Assembly: GCA_900323505.1 (NCBI GenBank)
Contig: OOIN01000032.1
Coordinates: forward strand, 432,114-496,113
Length of the DNA: 64,000 nt
Source: Ustilago trichophora
Taxonomy: Eukaryota; Basidiomycota; Ustilaginomycetes; Ustilaginales; Ustilaginaceae
Direction: 5' to 3'
A program made the translations under genes and the position numbers. Of this stretch, positions 44,352 through 55,000 are shown in pieces (position 1 is the first letter of the stretch; each line of letters opens with the position of its first letter). The notes below the pieces were generated by a model. It was not told the DNA's origin. It did no database searches and saw only the letters and a program-made list of their open reading frames with translations.

Positions 44352-46994
44352 CTACCCAGCCCTCGGATGCCTCTGTCTCACGTCCTCTTTCACCACTCCT
44401 CTGCGATCAATCCAGCTTTCCAGTTGGACACTCCTCCACCCGACCGCGTTTCTTACGTTGGTTCTTGTGCTCCTGGTCGCAAACGGATTCGGATCCTTAT
44501 ACTTTGGTTTCAGCACACCAAATCGTTCAAACAGAGCCCTGACGACACCTGCCCCGCCTCTTCTACTTCTTCGGTTGGTCTCAGCAGCTCCATAGGTAGA
44601 AGCGGCGTCGTCATCGCCATGCGTACCGAGCTCGAGCTCTTTATGCTCGCCATAGTCGCGTGCAGTGTTGATGCGGATCTGCTCCACCGTGCTTCTGTTC
44701 AGAAGAATGAGGCGGACGTGGTAGGTGAAGAGCACGAGGAGTGGAGCTACTGCACCGATGCAGAGCAAGAACAGCACTGCGGATACTGGGCTATTTGACA
44801 GAGCTTGGCGGAAGTCGTACCCTGGCGCGGTGACGGATCCTCTGCTTCTAGGATAGCGATAGCTTCTCGGCTTAGTGAGCAGCACCAGCCGCAAAGCGGT
44901 GAACGCAATCACGTAAAGTGCAGAGAGAATGGACGAGAGCAAAAAGACCATGAACTGGACATAGTTCCTTCGGCCAATGCAATTGTTGAGGTAGGTGCAG
45001 TGATGATCGATGTTTTCGACGCAGTTGTCGCACACTCTGCAGTGGCTGCTGCGTGGCGGTCTGTAAGTTCCGCAAGTCTCGCACCATTTCACTTTGACCG
45101 TCTGGTTGCGAATCCGGAGTACTCGCTGCACGGGGATGGCAAGGGGATCCTCGGGATCGGCGACAGCATGACGACCCGGCTCGAATGGGGTATCGCCCAA
45201 GACGCAGGGCGGGTCGGGGTCGAGGTTGCGAGGGATAATGCCGGGATCTCGGAACGCAGTGACGCCCATGTTGACGACAGCTTGAAGCCAGATGTAGGCG
45301 AAAACTGCGATGACGGCGGGGGAGATGTTGTCGGAGAGCCACTTGGCTTCAAAACCAAAGAAGAGGCCGCCGAGGGCAAGAAGAAGAAGGTAGGAGAGGA
45401 TAAAAGGGAGAGGATTGTCGCCCGAAGTCATGAGGAGACCACCTAGGAAGAAGCGGTTGTCTCCTTTGTGATTGCGGTAATTGCGCGAGCCTCGTTTGAA
45501 CTTTGCGGACGGGATTGTGGTGCCCTTGTTCTCTGCTGTGGAGTCGACGTTGGCAGCTTGGATGGCGGTTTGTGGTGTAGATCTCGACTTGGGCAAGGTA
45601 GCACGTTGTTCGATTGCACTAGACTCGGCCCTGGATTCCGACGGACCCGCAGCGCTGGTATTGAATCCAAGCCCTGCACCGGCAGCTCCATTGGCGGCAG
45701 CATTCGGAATCGCACGAGCAGGCAACAGTGGATCGGTGCTGGTCATCATTCGCACCACCGAGTGCGGCGAAGGCTGTGCTGAGGGCGAAGGAAATCCATC
45801 GCTTGCCTCGTGCGGGCTGAATGCAGGAACGCTGTTGATCGCTTGTTGATCGGCACCGTACGCGACCACATGTTGACTGGAAGACGTATGTGAATGCGCA
45901 GAGCCTGCAATGCCCCACGGGCTTGGAGCGCGAGCTGGAACTCCACTCTGCCGTTCGTATCCTGCCGGCGAGATGCTGCGGTAGTCCAAGATCTCTTCGC
46001 GTGCTTGGTCCTCCGTCTTTTCCGCATCGATGGCACTGGCAGCAGCGGGCAGACCAGTCGAGTAGAACGAGAGCGGAGTTGTGCTGCGCCCAGCTTGTGC
46101 TGGAGTAGGCGAAGCAGCGGTCGCCAACAAATTGCTGGACGAGTTTCTGGCCGAAGGTTTCTTGGGAGCAAAGAAACCAGCGGGGGGCAAGATGGAGCCT
46201 TTATCCCTGCCATCCCTTTTGATGAAAGATCCACCATCTTGTTCATATCTCCGCAACGCGAGTGAGCTTGCTGGGCGTGATCTTGGCCTAGAAGCCGCAT
46301 CCTCATCATCATCCTCGGTGCGGAAGCCGTGGGGCGTTGAAGCACGACTGATACTATTGGCCAGCTGATCAATCTCGACCGAATGTCTACGAGCTGACAT
46401 TGACGAACGGTTGGCAGCGGCAGTAGCTGCATCGCGCAGTCGATGTTGCGGGTCTTCATGGCCTGTGCCGCTGTTGCTGCTGCGCCTCGAGAGTGAAGAA
46501 AGCGGACGGGACATCTCGACAGACTGCCTCTTGGAAGAGCGGCGACGACCGAGTGTTGATGCAGCAGGTACGTCTAGCGTAGTTTCAAGGTCGTCGTAGT
46601 CTATGCTGCGCGAGTGAATCCTAGCGGCGATATTGCTGGCACCAGCAGCTATGGAAGTGTGGGTGAAGCTGGCAGCGGATCCGGGTCTGGGATAGTCGAA
46701 AGGCGATGCGGTTCGAGAGCGGGATGGGCGTTGACTAGGCACTTCCAGATCACTGTCTAGATCGGGATTGATGAAGTCGTCATTGGCATCATCGTAGGCG
46801 AGAGACGACTCAGCGTCCTGGTAGAGACTTGCCCGAGCGCTTTGGAACGATGAACGACGAGTGGTGGGTTCAGTGTAGAAAGAGAGTCGAGAAGACGAGT
46901 TCAGAGTGCGTGAAGACGGAAGCGGTGTCGTGTCCTGTAGACTCGGCTCAGCACTGCCCGGTCGGATCTGGTCGGAAGCTTCCGAGTGTGACAT
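44352..46994 (-). CDS. ERF2: DHHC palmitoyltransferase, Erf2 type, with long N-terminal tail
   Basis: S-acyltransferase of the Erf2 class, which with Erf4 palmitoylates Ras proteins at the ER. 880 residues from an ATG. Residues 1-~510 are Ser/Arg-rich, predicted disordered, and much longer than in yeast Erf2 (whole protein ~360 residues). Two membrane segments (PFILSYLLLLALGGLFFGF and AVIAVFAYIWLQAVVNMGV) come before the Cys-rich domain: KWCETCGTYRPPRSSHCRVC and DNCVENIDHHCTYLNNCIGR, with the catalytic C666 in DHHC. DHHC is followed by TYLNN rather than PWVNN, as in the Erf2 branch. Two more membrane segments (FMVFLLSSILSALYVIAF and VLFLLCIGAVAPLLVLF) and a TTxE-like motif (NRSTVEQI) follow. 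No intron. Divergent from FMT1. Confidence 0.9.
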   Translation of the reverse strand: MSHSEASDQIRPGSAEPSLQDTTPLPSSRTLNSSSRLSFYTEPTTRRSSFQSARASLYQDAESSLAYDDANDDFINPDLDSDLEVPSQRPSRSRTASPFDYPRPGSAASFTHTSIAAGASNIAARIHSRSIDYDDLETTLDVPAASTLGRRRSSKRQSVEMSRPLSSLSRRSSNSGTGHEDPQHRLRDAATAAANRSSMSARRHSVEIDQLANSISRASTPHGFRTEDDDEDAASRPRSRPASSLALRRYEQDGGSFIKRDGRDKGSILPPAGFFAPKKPSARNSSSNLLATAASPTPAQAGRSTTPLSFYSTGLPAAASAIDAEKTEDQAREEILDYRSISPAGYERQSGVPARAPSPWGIAGSAHSHTSSSQHVVAYGADQQAINSVPAFSPHEASDGFPSPSAQPSPHSVVRMMTSTDPLLPARAIPNAAANGAAGAGLGFNTSAAGPSESRAESSAIEQRATLPKSRSTPQTAIQAANVDSTAENKGTTIPSAKFKRGSRNYRNHKGDNRFFLGGLLMTSGDNPLPFILSYLLLLALGGLFFGFEAKWLSDNISPAVIAVFAYIWLQAVVNMGVTAFRDPGIIPRNLDPDPPCVLGDTPFEPGRHAVADPEDPLAIPVQRVLRIRNQTVKVKWCETCGTYRPPRSSHCRVCDNCVENIDHHCTYLNNCIGRRNYVQFMVFLLSSILSALYVIAFTALRLVLLTKPRSYRYPRSRGSVTAPGYDFRQALSNSPVSAVLFLLCIGAVAPLLVLFTYHVRLILLNRSTVEQIRINTARDYGEHKELELGTHGDDDAASTYGAAETNRRSRRGGAGVVRALFERFGVLKPKYKDPNPFATRSTRTNVRNAVGWRSVQLESWIDRRGVVKEDVRQRHPRAG

Positions 46995-47744
46995 GTTGGT
47001 CGAATGTTCTCACGCTCGAGATGGTCAGCGTGGGAAAGAGGTGGAGACAAAGAGTGTAGGTGAGGTCGGCACGTCCGAGACTGCGCAGCAGCGACACCAG
47101 ACGGCCTTTCCGTGAATCGGTGGTTACGATCTGGACCAGCCTTGACGACGTGAGGGAAGGTGTAATGATAATGATACAAAGGGAAGCCGAGTGTGGAGCG
47201 AAAGGAGGGAGAGAGATCCACTGATGCATCTCTTTGGAGTGTCGCCTCAAAGGAGGGTGTCGAATTTAGCGCCCAGAAGCGAGATGCACATCGCTCCCAC
47301 ACGCGTGTGTCACACAAACGGCGGCACCAGCTGCAAAAGCCAAACCGAAGTGTTGGTCTTGGAATTATTCTTTTTTTTTGGACTCAGGAAGAGCAACAAA
47401 GGCTCCTTCAGATCCCTTTCAACAATTTCTCACTGAATAGAACCCACCTGCATTTGGGCGCAAGACCCCAGCCCAGCGGAGACTCTGTCCAAAGATAGAG
47501 GTGGGTCGAAGGTCAAGGCTTGGATGCGGGTGCGTTTCTGAATGATTTTTTTTCTTTGGTTTCTACTTTAATTTTGGTGGTGGTGGACCCTGCGCTAAGA
47601 AGGTACACCGATTCTTCTTGAACGTCACTTTGAGCACCACCTCTATCGATTGAACCATCACTACTTTCACATTGCATCACATCGGAACAGCCATCACAGC
47701 TTGGCATAGTTTGGATGGAGAGGTCTCAAAATGTACAGTGAATC
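46995..47744. promoter_or_regulatory. Divergent upstream region ERF2 / FMT1
   Basis: 750 bases between start codons. Short T and GT-rich tracts near 47365 and 47545; TGTACAGT occurs 14 bases before the FMT1 ATG. No gene seen. Confidence 0.4.
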
Positions 47745-48935
47745 ATGACGCTCTTGTTCAAGCCCCGCCTAATGCAAAGCAGCGCTCTTCGACTCATCCA
47801 TCCTGATCTTCGTGCAACTCGAGCATTTTCCACCGCATCAACCCGATCCGTGCCGACAACAGCACCGTACGACATCCTCTTCTGCGGCACAGACACCTTT
47901 GCCGCAACTTCTCTCTCCGCTCTCATATCCTCCCGTTCCAACCTCACCTCCTCTTTGCACGTCCTAACCCCTCCTGATGTTGCGCAAAAATGGGGTGCCG
48001 CACGGATGAAAATATCCCCCGTCAAACAGCTCGCTCTGTCCCACTCTCTTCCACATTCTGACGTGCCATCAACCGGAATGCAACACTATACGCTACCCGA
48101 GACGCTCCCCATGGGCGAACGGTCGATACTGTTGACGTGCTCCTTTGGTCACCTGATCCCCGACATGCTCCTCGATCGATTCCCAAACCCATGGCAACGG
48201 ATCAACATCCACCCTTCCCTCTTGCCTCAGTTGCGCGGAGCTGCGCCCATTCAGTGGGCTTTGGCAAGAAGTCTCACCCGGTCTGGCGTCAGTATCCAGA
48301 CTTTGGAGAAAGGCAAGTTCGACACGGGCAAAATTGTCGCTCAGGAATCGTTCAACTTCCCACCAATAGACGGCGGATTCTTGAAGGTGGAACAGGTGAT
48401 GGCCGCCAGAGCGGCGAAGCTGCTCGTTGAGATGCTGTCTGATTTTCCGAGATATTGGGAAAACAGCTGGGAGCAAATCGAAGACGATAGGACCTTCGCT
48501 CCCAAGCTCAAGGCACAACACAGCGTGATACGGTGGGATAAGATGTCTGCCGAGAACGTCGTGGCCAGAGAGAGAGGATTCGGATACCTCTATCCGCTCA
48601 GTACCACTCTCTGCCCACCCTCGCAAACCTCAAGTGCTTCATCGTTCAAACCGGTTGCCGTCAACTTTTCAAACACCTCCACTCTTCCCTTGATCCAAGT
48701 GAGCCAAATCGATTCTACGGCAATATCAACCCTAACCCAACCCACACTTCCCACCGGCAGCGCCCTCTACTCTTACCCTCTCGACGCCCTTCTTATCAGA
48801 ACTCACTCCCACGATACCCTTTTGGCAGTAAAGACTGTCAAAGTGGCAGGCAAGAAATCTAAAACCGCCACAGACTTTTACAAGGCGTATCGCGATCGAG
48901 CTGATCCTCGCACTGGATTGCTCATGTTCCAATAG
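47745..48935 (+). CDS. FMT1: Methionyl-tRNA formyltransferase, mitochondrial
   Basis: Transfers a formyl group from 10-formyl-tetrahydrofolate to initiator Met-tRNA in mitochondria. 396 residues from an ATG. The first ~35 residues are Arg/Ser-rich with a single Asp (LRLIHPDLRATRAFSTAST), a mitochondrial presequence. The Rossmann-type N-terminal domain begins DILFCGTDTFAATSL. The catalytic formyltransferase motif is intact: INIHPSLLPQLRGAAPIQWA (N154, H156) and D193 in EKGKFDTGKIV. The C-terminal tRNA-binding OB domain runs from about residue 265. Its end, KVAGKKSKTATDFYKAYRDR, fits fungal FMT. No intron. Its stop lies only 75 bases from the stop of the convergent acyltransferase fusion, so 3' UTRs probably overlap. 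Confidence 0.93.
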   Translation: MTLLFKPRLMQSSALRLIHPDLRATRAFSTASTRSVPTTAPYDILFCGTDTFAATSLSALISSRSNLTSSLHVLTPPDVAQKWGAARMKISPVKQLALSHSLPHSDVPSTGMQHYTLPETLPMGERSILLTCSFGHLIPDMLLDRFPNPWQRINIHPSLLPQLRGAAPIQWALARSLTRSGVSIQTLEKGKFDTGKIVAQESFNFPPIDGGFLKVEQVMAARAAKLLVEMLSDFPRYWENSWEQIEDDRTFAPKLKAQHSVIRWDKMSAENVVARERGFGYLYPLSTTLCPPSQTSSASSFKPVAVNFSNTSTLPLIQVSQIDSTAISTLTQPTLPTGSALYSYPLDALLIRTHSHDTLLAVKTVKVAGKKSKTATDFYKAYRDRADPRTGLLMFQ

Positions 48936-49010
48936 CGCTTCCTATCACATGTATGTACTGACTGTACAGTGTTGTATTTGTCCCGTTATCTATAGAATGT
49001 TTATAGTTGG

Positions 49011-51761
49011 TCAGACGGTCTTGCGTGATTCCGCAAAGGAAGATGTGGCGAGCTGGAGTTGGGTAGATGTGAATGGCCATCTCGCAACCTCGTCTGATGC
49101 TGCCTCGGCTCCGATTCGACGTAACGCTCTGACCTTTGCTCCAATCACAAATTCCACCGCCTCGTTCACCTCTTCTACATCGTCCACAGCGACCAACAGA
49201 TCCTGCCACGCATCCCTCGCCCTGCTCCTTGCTGCCAGCAAAGCCCTCAACAGTTCCCTGTCACCCAGCTTTGGCCTCCTCAACGCTTCTGCTCGCGGGA
49301 AGGCCTTATCGACATAGAACTGGATACTCGGCTTCTCCGAAAGCATCCTGATTACCTTTTCAATCGCTTCTTTCGTCTTCTCATCCTGTGTGAGACCGTT
49401 TGCGTACGATCCAACCCACTCCTTCTCCTCCCTCTCCCCAGTCAGAGTAGAAGGAGCATTCGGAGGCGTACTCGTCAAAGTCGAGGTAGATGTCAAATCC
49501 GTTCGCACTTTATCCACCACCTGATACTCGTGTTCATGCTCCACCTCTCCATCACCCACCCAGTTGCCAGCGTGATTCTGAGCAAATACGTCAAACTGCC
49601 AAACCGTATCCAACAGCTTGTCCTTACCTGCTGTCCAACTGTATACCTCTGCCTCGACTTTCTTGCCTCCCTTTTCGGTTGTGCAGAGCTCTGCGATGCG
49701 TTGTGGGGTGAGACCCGCTAGGATGCTGTGCAATGGTGCACCACCGGCATTAGCAATTCGGACAGAGTTGGATTCGACCGCAGAAGAAGGATCCGGAATA
49801 ACGCTGATGAGAAGACGGGTATATTCGTCTCCTTCGAAAGCGTCCAAGCAGGCCAAGTCGGAGCGTGTAAGACCGCTAACTAGGGTGCCTTTGACAGCGT
49901 TGATGGATGATCTGGAGGATGGGACGCGAAGGAGGCCTGGATATTCTTGGCCTCGTACGTGGTAGAGCTGGGCACCGTCCAGGACGGCGTTTTGGATACG
50001 GAGGTGGGGACCGTCGTTACCAATGACGCGGGAGAGGATGCGTGGGTGGACTAGGGTGCCGTAGAAGAAGAGACTCTTGCCATCTTCCACTTCACCCGGT
50101 TCTGCTGTAGTGCCCAATGACGTGTGTTTCTGAATCTGGTTTTGAGGAAGCCTCGACCAGCCTTTGAACACCCCTGCGCTCGAACTCGAACTCGCCACAG
50201 GACGCACACCAGCGCACCACATCCTCCAACCAACAACACACCGCTTCACCCACCCATAAGCAGCATCGACATTGCTCCTCCCCAAATCGTGCATCCACCA
50301 AATGCCCGCCAGTCCCACTAACAATCCTGGTGGAGACCATCTGGCCCACTGCATCGTTTTCACCAACAACCCGCTGTAAAGGATAGTGGTGAAGAAGAAG
50401 CTTAAGAGCGTTTTGACGCTCGAAAGGGATTCTTCTTCGCGTCCCGCAAAATGGTGGGCGAGTTTGTTTGGTAGGATGTAGGTCGGGATGAGGCTCAGGC
50501 CGTAGATGGGTAGGTATAGAGGCAGGCGGAGGAGGAGAGAGCGGAGGGGAGAGAAGAATGGAGATTTGGTGGGTGTCTGGGTGATGTGTGCAAGGGTGAG
50601 GTTTTCGGTAGAGCAAAGATGGAGGAGGCAAGAGTATGCGAAGAGGGACTGTCTTGCACATTTGCTCTTCTCCTTCAACCCATCTTGGACATCCTCGCTC
50701 GCGTTGCCGTCTAGTGTTAGAAGCGCCATGAGAGCTCTCGACAGCTCGACATATTCGTTCATCCCCTCTTTGACCACGTCCTTTCCGTCCGAAGTCAACT
50801 CAAACGTGAGCTCCCTTGCCAGTCGTACAGCCTGAAAAGTTTCCCAGTTGGGAGCGTTGAATGTCAACCCTTCTATCGCTTTTTGCAGGTCCGCAGTGAG
50901 ACGTGCTACTGCTCGATGGGCTGGACTTGCATATTCCTTTGCGCCGTCGGAGGTGTTGCTGCGTGTCATAGATTCGGGAGTTGCTGGAACCGTACCATCC
51001 TCTTTCCCTACCCCTGTCGTCGCTCCCTTTTTCTCCGCGGTCACCTCGTCCGATGGCGGAGGCGAGGAAAGAAACTCCTCAATGTAGTTATCCAGACTGA
51101 TCGGCTGACCAAACCTCAACACTGCTCTACTCCTAAAGACGCTCTTATCGTCAAACACCACTGCACTGGGCAGAATCTTCACCTCTGTCCTCGGCTTCCC
51201 CTTAGCCTTGCCTTCTTCTCCTTCACCTTGAAGCTGCAGGTATCTACTGTACTCAAGTGCAGCCCAAGCAGCACCCATTTTGAGCGGTGCCAGATTGGGG
51301 ATAGTATAACTTCCACCCTCTGGGAAAAGCGCGATGGCACCACCTGCCTTCATCGCATCAAAAGTCCCCTCGAACAGAGCCTGGTTGTTCTTGTTGCGGC
51401 GATCGACTTTGATGTTCCCTGAAGAAGTGAGGATGAAGCGGGTGATTCGGTTTTTGAAGAATCCGGCTTTGGCCCAAAAGTGGAGCGGGCGACGCTCGGG
51501 GAAGTGCGATGCGAGGATGGCAACGTCCAAGATGGTGTTGCTATGGTTGGAGCATACGATCAGAGGTGTGTTGGACGAAGGGACGAGGTGGGAGTTGGAT
51601 ACGTGGACGGAAGAGAAGAAGAATGGCAAGGACATGTCGCCGATGGACCGCATAATGCTCCACATGATACCGAAAGATGGAGTCGCATCTTTGCTGGATG
51701 AGGTGGTGGCTATGGCCGAGGCGCGGGCTTTAGTGGACGAGGGAGCGGGTATGGTCGCCAT
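49011..51761 (-). CDS. Fusion: glycerol-3-phosphate acyltransferase (SCT1/GPT2-like) + AIG2/GGCT domain
   Basis: One uninterrupted 916-residue frame from an ATG. Residues ~30-500 are a PlsC-type acyltransferase: VCSNHSNTILD (His72-x5-Asp78), KVDRRNKNNQALFEG and ALFPEGGSYTIPNLAPLK (~142-160), spaced and worded as in the SCT1/GPT2 family, plus hydrophobic segments (LYLPIYGLSLIPTYILP; GLLVGLAGIWWM). Residues ~560-720 form an AIG2/gamma-glutamyl-cyclotransferase-like domain: SLFFYGTLVHPRILSRVIG, QEYPGLLRVP, LDAFEGDEYTRL with the catalytic-type Glu643, and TVWQFDVFAQNHAGNW. The last ~170 residues are helical and unrecognised. No Met lies just before the second domain and no splice sites stand out, so the fusion seems genuine. 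The expected activity is glycerol-3-phosphate acylation at the ER; the added domain's job is unknown. Confidence 0.85.
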   Translation of the reverse strand: MATIPAPSSTKARASAIATTSSSKDATPSFGIMWSIMRSIGDMSLPFFFSSVHVSNSHLVPSSNTPLIVCSNHSNTILDVAILASHFPERRPLHFWAKAGFFKNRITRFILTSSGNIKVDRRNKNNQALFEGTFDAMKAGGAIALFPEGGSYTIPNLAPLKMGAAWAALEYSRYLQLQGEGEEGKAKGKPRTEVKILPSAVVFDDKSVFRSRAVLRFGQPISLDNYIEEFLSSPPPSDEVTAEKKGATTGVGKEDGTVPATPESMTRSNTSDGAKEYASPAHRAVARLTADLQKAIEGLTFNAPNWETFQAVRLARELTFELTSDGKDVVKEGMNEYVELSRALMALLTLDGNASEDVQDGLKEKSKCARQSLFAYSCLLHLCSTENLTLAHITQTPTKSPFFSPLRSLLLRLPLYLPIYGLSLIPTYILPNKLAHHFAGREEESLSSVKTLLSFFFTTILYSGLLVKTMQWARWSPPGLLVGLAGIWWMHDLGRSNVDAAYGWVKRCVVGWRMWCAGVRPVASSSSSAGVFKGWSRLPQNQIQKHTSLGTTAEPGEVEDGKSLFFYGTLVHPRILSRVIGNDGPHLRIQNAVLDGAQLYHVRGQEYPGLLRVPSSRSSINAVKGTLVSGLTRSDLACLDAFEGDEYTRLLISVIPDPSSAVESNSVRIANAGGAPLHSILAGLTPQRIAELCTTEKGGKKVEAEVYSWTAGKDKLLDTVWQFDVFAQNHAGNWVGDGEVEHEHEYQVVDKVRTDLTSTSTLTSTPPNAPSTLTGEREEKEWVGSYANGLTQDEKTKEAIEKVIRMLSEKPSIQFYVDKAFPRAEALRRPKLGDRELLRALLAARSRARDAWQDLLVAVDDVEEVNEAVEFVIGAKVRALRRIGAEAASDEVARWPFTSTQLQLATSSFAESRKTV

Positions 51762-52085
51762 GATGGGCAGAACGTGCTACAAAGGCAAGCCGTGTATATG
51801 CGCCCAATGTTGAAGCAGAGATGGGGGTTGACGTAGGGATGGTGGTTATAGCGATAAGCTAGCGAGATAAGACGGGGTCCAAAAACATCATAACAGAACC
51901 CTGCCGTTCTCAATACGTGAAATGCCGCACGGACGTAATTAAGCGCTTTTCGACGCCTTTCAACCCTTCATATCAAGTCGCTCTCTCTCTCACACGGTCA
52001 CAATTCTCAAATTTACACAGCGGAACGCATCGTGACAGAAGTAATGTATTCAACAAAGCCCTTTTGTACAGAGAAGCATCACAGA
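51762..52085. promoter_or_regulatory. Gap between the two fusion genes
   Basis: 324 bases, both neighbours on the minus strand. Acts as promoter of the acyltransferase fusion and 3' region of the kynureninase fusion. No repeats or RNA gene. Confidence 0.4.
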
Positions 52086-55000
52086 TCAACCCGACTTCTT
52101 GGCATCCACCTCCTCGATCAAGCTCAACCTCAACGCATCCGCTGTCCTCCAAACGTCGGTGAAAGTGCTAAACTGAGCCAGAGGGGCCAGACGCAACATG
52201 TCGGGGTGTCGAATATCGGCCACCAGTCCACGCTGCTTCTCTGCCCTCTTGTGAGCTCTAGCGATCAGCCTCTTGCCGTCGATGGGTGGGGGTACATCTT
52301 TGCCGTTTGTCTTTGGTTGCTCTTCTTTCTTCTTCTCCTCCTCCTCCTTGGCCGACTCGGCAGCAGGCGGGTCAGGGATCTGGATACACAGCTGACTGCC
52401 TCGCTGCAAAGGATCGCGTGGAGTGACCACACGAATGTCGAAGCCGTCAGGGAAGAATCCGGGGCTGAGGAGGATGGCTTCGAGGTAGGCGGTGAGACGG
52501 AGACTCTTGCTCCTCAGAAGAGGCATGATGGTACCCTTGCCGTGCTTGCTGGGGTCGGTGAGGCCTTGATCGCGCTCATTCTGTGGAGCATAGTCGGCAG
52601 CTTTGAGGAGGGTCTCGAGAGATCCTTTGAGCGAAGCCATGTCGAGCATGGAAGGGTTGGATGTTTGCCAGCCTTCAGCACCGCGAGTGGGGACGAATTT
52701 GTCCGGCATGGAGAATCGGGTCTCCTTCTCGTGACCCCACCAGCCTGCCTGGCGGGTAAGGTTGGCGTTGTGCCACTTTTCGTGGACGAACAATCCAGCG
52801 ATACCACCAGGTCCGGATGAACCATACTTGTACGTGCACCAGCAGGCGAAGTCGATACCCCAGTCGTGCAGCGCCAGAGGCACGTTGGCAAAGGCGTGCG
52901 CAAGGTCGACACCAAACAGAATGCCGTACTCGTGAGCTTTGGCTGCGAGCTTCTCGAGCTCGAACAGCTGACCTGTAAAGTACTGGATACCACCAATGAG
53001 CACGATGGCAGTCTCACCTTCCTTACCGCACTTCTCGATGGTGGCCAGAATGTCGGCGGTCTCGAGCGTCTTGGTTCCCTCCTTAGGTACGAGAGGAACG
53101 AGAGATGTCTCAGGGTTGAAGCCGTTGAGCTGGACCACCGAGGCCAAGGCGTACTGGTCCGAAGGGAAGGCTTTCTGCTCGAAGATGATCTTGTGCTTGA
53201 TCTTCTTGCCCTCCTTCTTGGCGGCTTCGACGTCGCCGGTAAAGTCGACACCGAAAGGCTTGGTCGCGGGGCGGTAGAACGAAGCCAGCAACGAGTGAAG
53301 GTTGCCCGTCAATGTAGCCATGACGACAACCTCAGACTGCTTTGCACCAACGATATTGGCGCAAAGCTCACCGACGCGCTTCTCCATCTGCGTCCAAGGT
53401 GTGCCGTAAGGGTGCTCAAAGTGACCCAAAACTGCCTTGCGACCCCAGGCGTCGATCTCCTGCTCGAGATACTTCTTTCCGAGACGCGAGAGCGGGCCGA
53501 GCGAGTTACCGCACATGTAGAGCGACTCGGCGTCGGGAGCAGTCTCGGCCGAAGTGTGGGGGTAGTCGGGGCTGCAGACGTCCTTGAAAGTGGGGAGGAT
53601 ATAGCCTTCACGCATGCGGTGGAGAGGGTCTGCGCTGTCGAGGTGGTCGGCGATGGCACGGTCGGTGATCTTTGCGTTGGGACCGAGCTGGTCGGCGATC
53701 GACTGGAGTTCCTGGAGGAAGACTTCGGTCTTGAATTCGTCGTTGGCCTGGACGGTGGCCTTGTGCTGGACCTTTGATTGCTGAGCGCCGTTGGCAGTAG
53801 ACGAAGCGGACGAGGCGCGGAGAACGATGCCAGAGCTGGCCTCGGAAAGAACCTTGGAGAGCTGGCTGAATTTGGCACCAAAGACATGGGCAAAGTCACC
53901 CTCCTCGTCGGTGGCACAAGCGATGTTGACCTTCTCTACAAGCTCCTCGCGATCCGTGACGTAGGCTGAAAGGCTTACGACGGCCTGAACGTACTGCTCA
54001 AAGGTGCGCAGAATGGCCTTTTCAATGGCCTGTTCCTCGGTCAGGTCAGCATCAGCATCGTTGCCATCTGCGCCGTTGGCGTCGGCATCATCGTCATGGT
54101 CAGCATCATGATCGAACATCTTGGCTTCGAGACCGGCGTCGGTTTCACCGTAGAGACAGGCGGCAACGAGCTCGTCCTGCGACTCTTCAAGCTGCTTGCC
54201 GAGCTCCTCCACTTCGTCCAGGTCGATAGCACTGTGGGAAGATGCAGCCTTGGCAATCTCCTTGAGAATGTTCTCGTGGGTAAGGTTGCCCATCTTGACC
54301 AAGTTGGACAGCTGTCGAAGGCGGTCCTTCTGCTGAGGGGAGAGAGGAGTAGCAGAAGGGAAAGAGAATTCGTCTACATCGTCCTCATCATCTGCAGCAG
54401 CCGGCGACTGCTCGGCATCGATACCCTCCTTGAGCTCCTGAAGACCGTCACGCATGAGCTCGACACGGCTGTTCCAGCTGCGCTTGCATGCTTCGAGGTT
54501 GGATTTGCTGAGACCCTTGACGTGGACCTTGGTCCTAACACCGTTGGGTGCGACCGATGTGATGGAGCGTGTGGTGCCATCCGCATTCCTCTCGCCGATG
54601 TACTTTGCGCAGGTCTCCCAAACGAGGTTGTTGGCTGCCAGAGTGCGCTTGCGCAGCTCTGCAGGATCGTCACTGCTGTTGACGGAAAGCGATTCGAGCT
54701 TCTTGCTGACAGAAGCGAGACCGTCAGCACGGTCGCGAGCCTGAGAAGCTTGCTGTAGGGCCTGCTTGGCTCGATCATCGAGGAGCGAGTGGAGGAGGTC
54801 TGCAATGGAGCCGATAACGTCTTCAACAGCAGAGCGAATCTCGCGCGCAAACGAGTTGCCGAGCGAGTACTCGAGCTTCTTCTCAAGATCGTTTCGTTGG
54901 GATGGTGGGAGACCAAGCTGGTCAGCGGACATGAGCTGGCCGCCCATCTCCTTTGCGAGCTGTTCGAGTTTGCGCCTCTCCTCGATTTGAGCTGGGTCAT

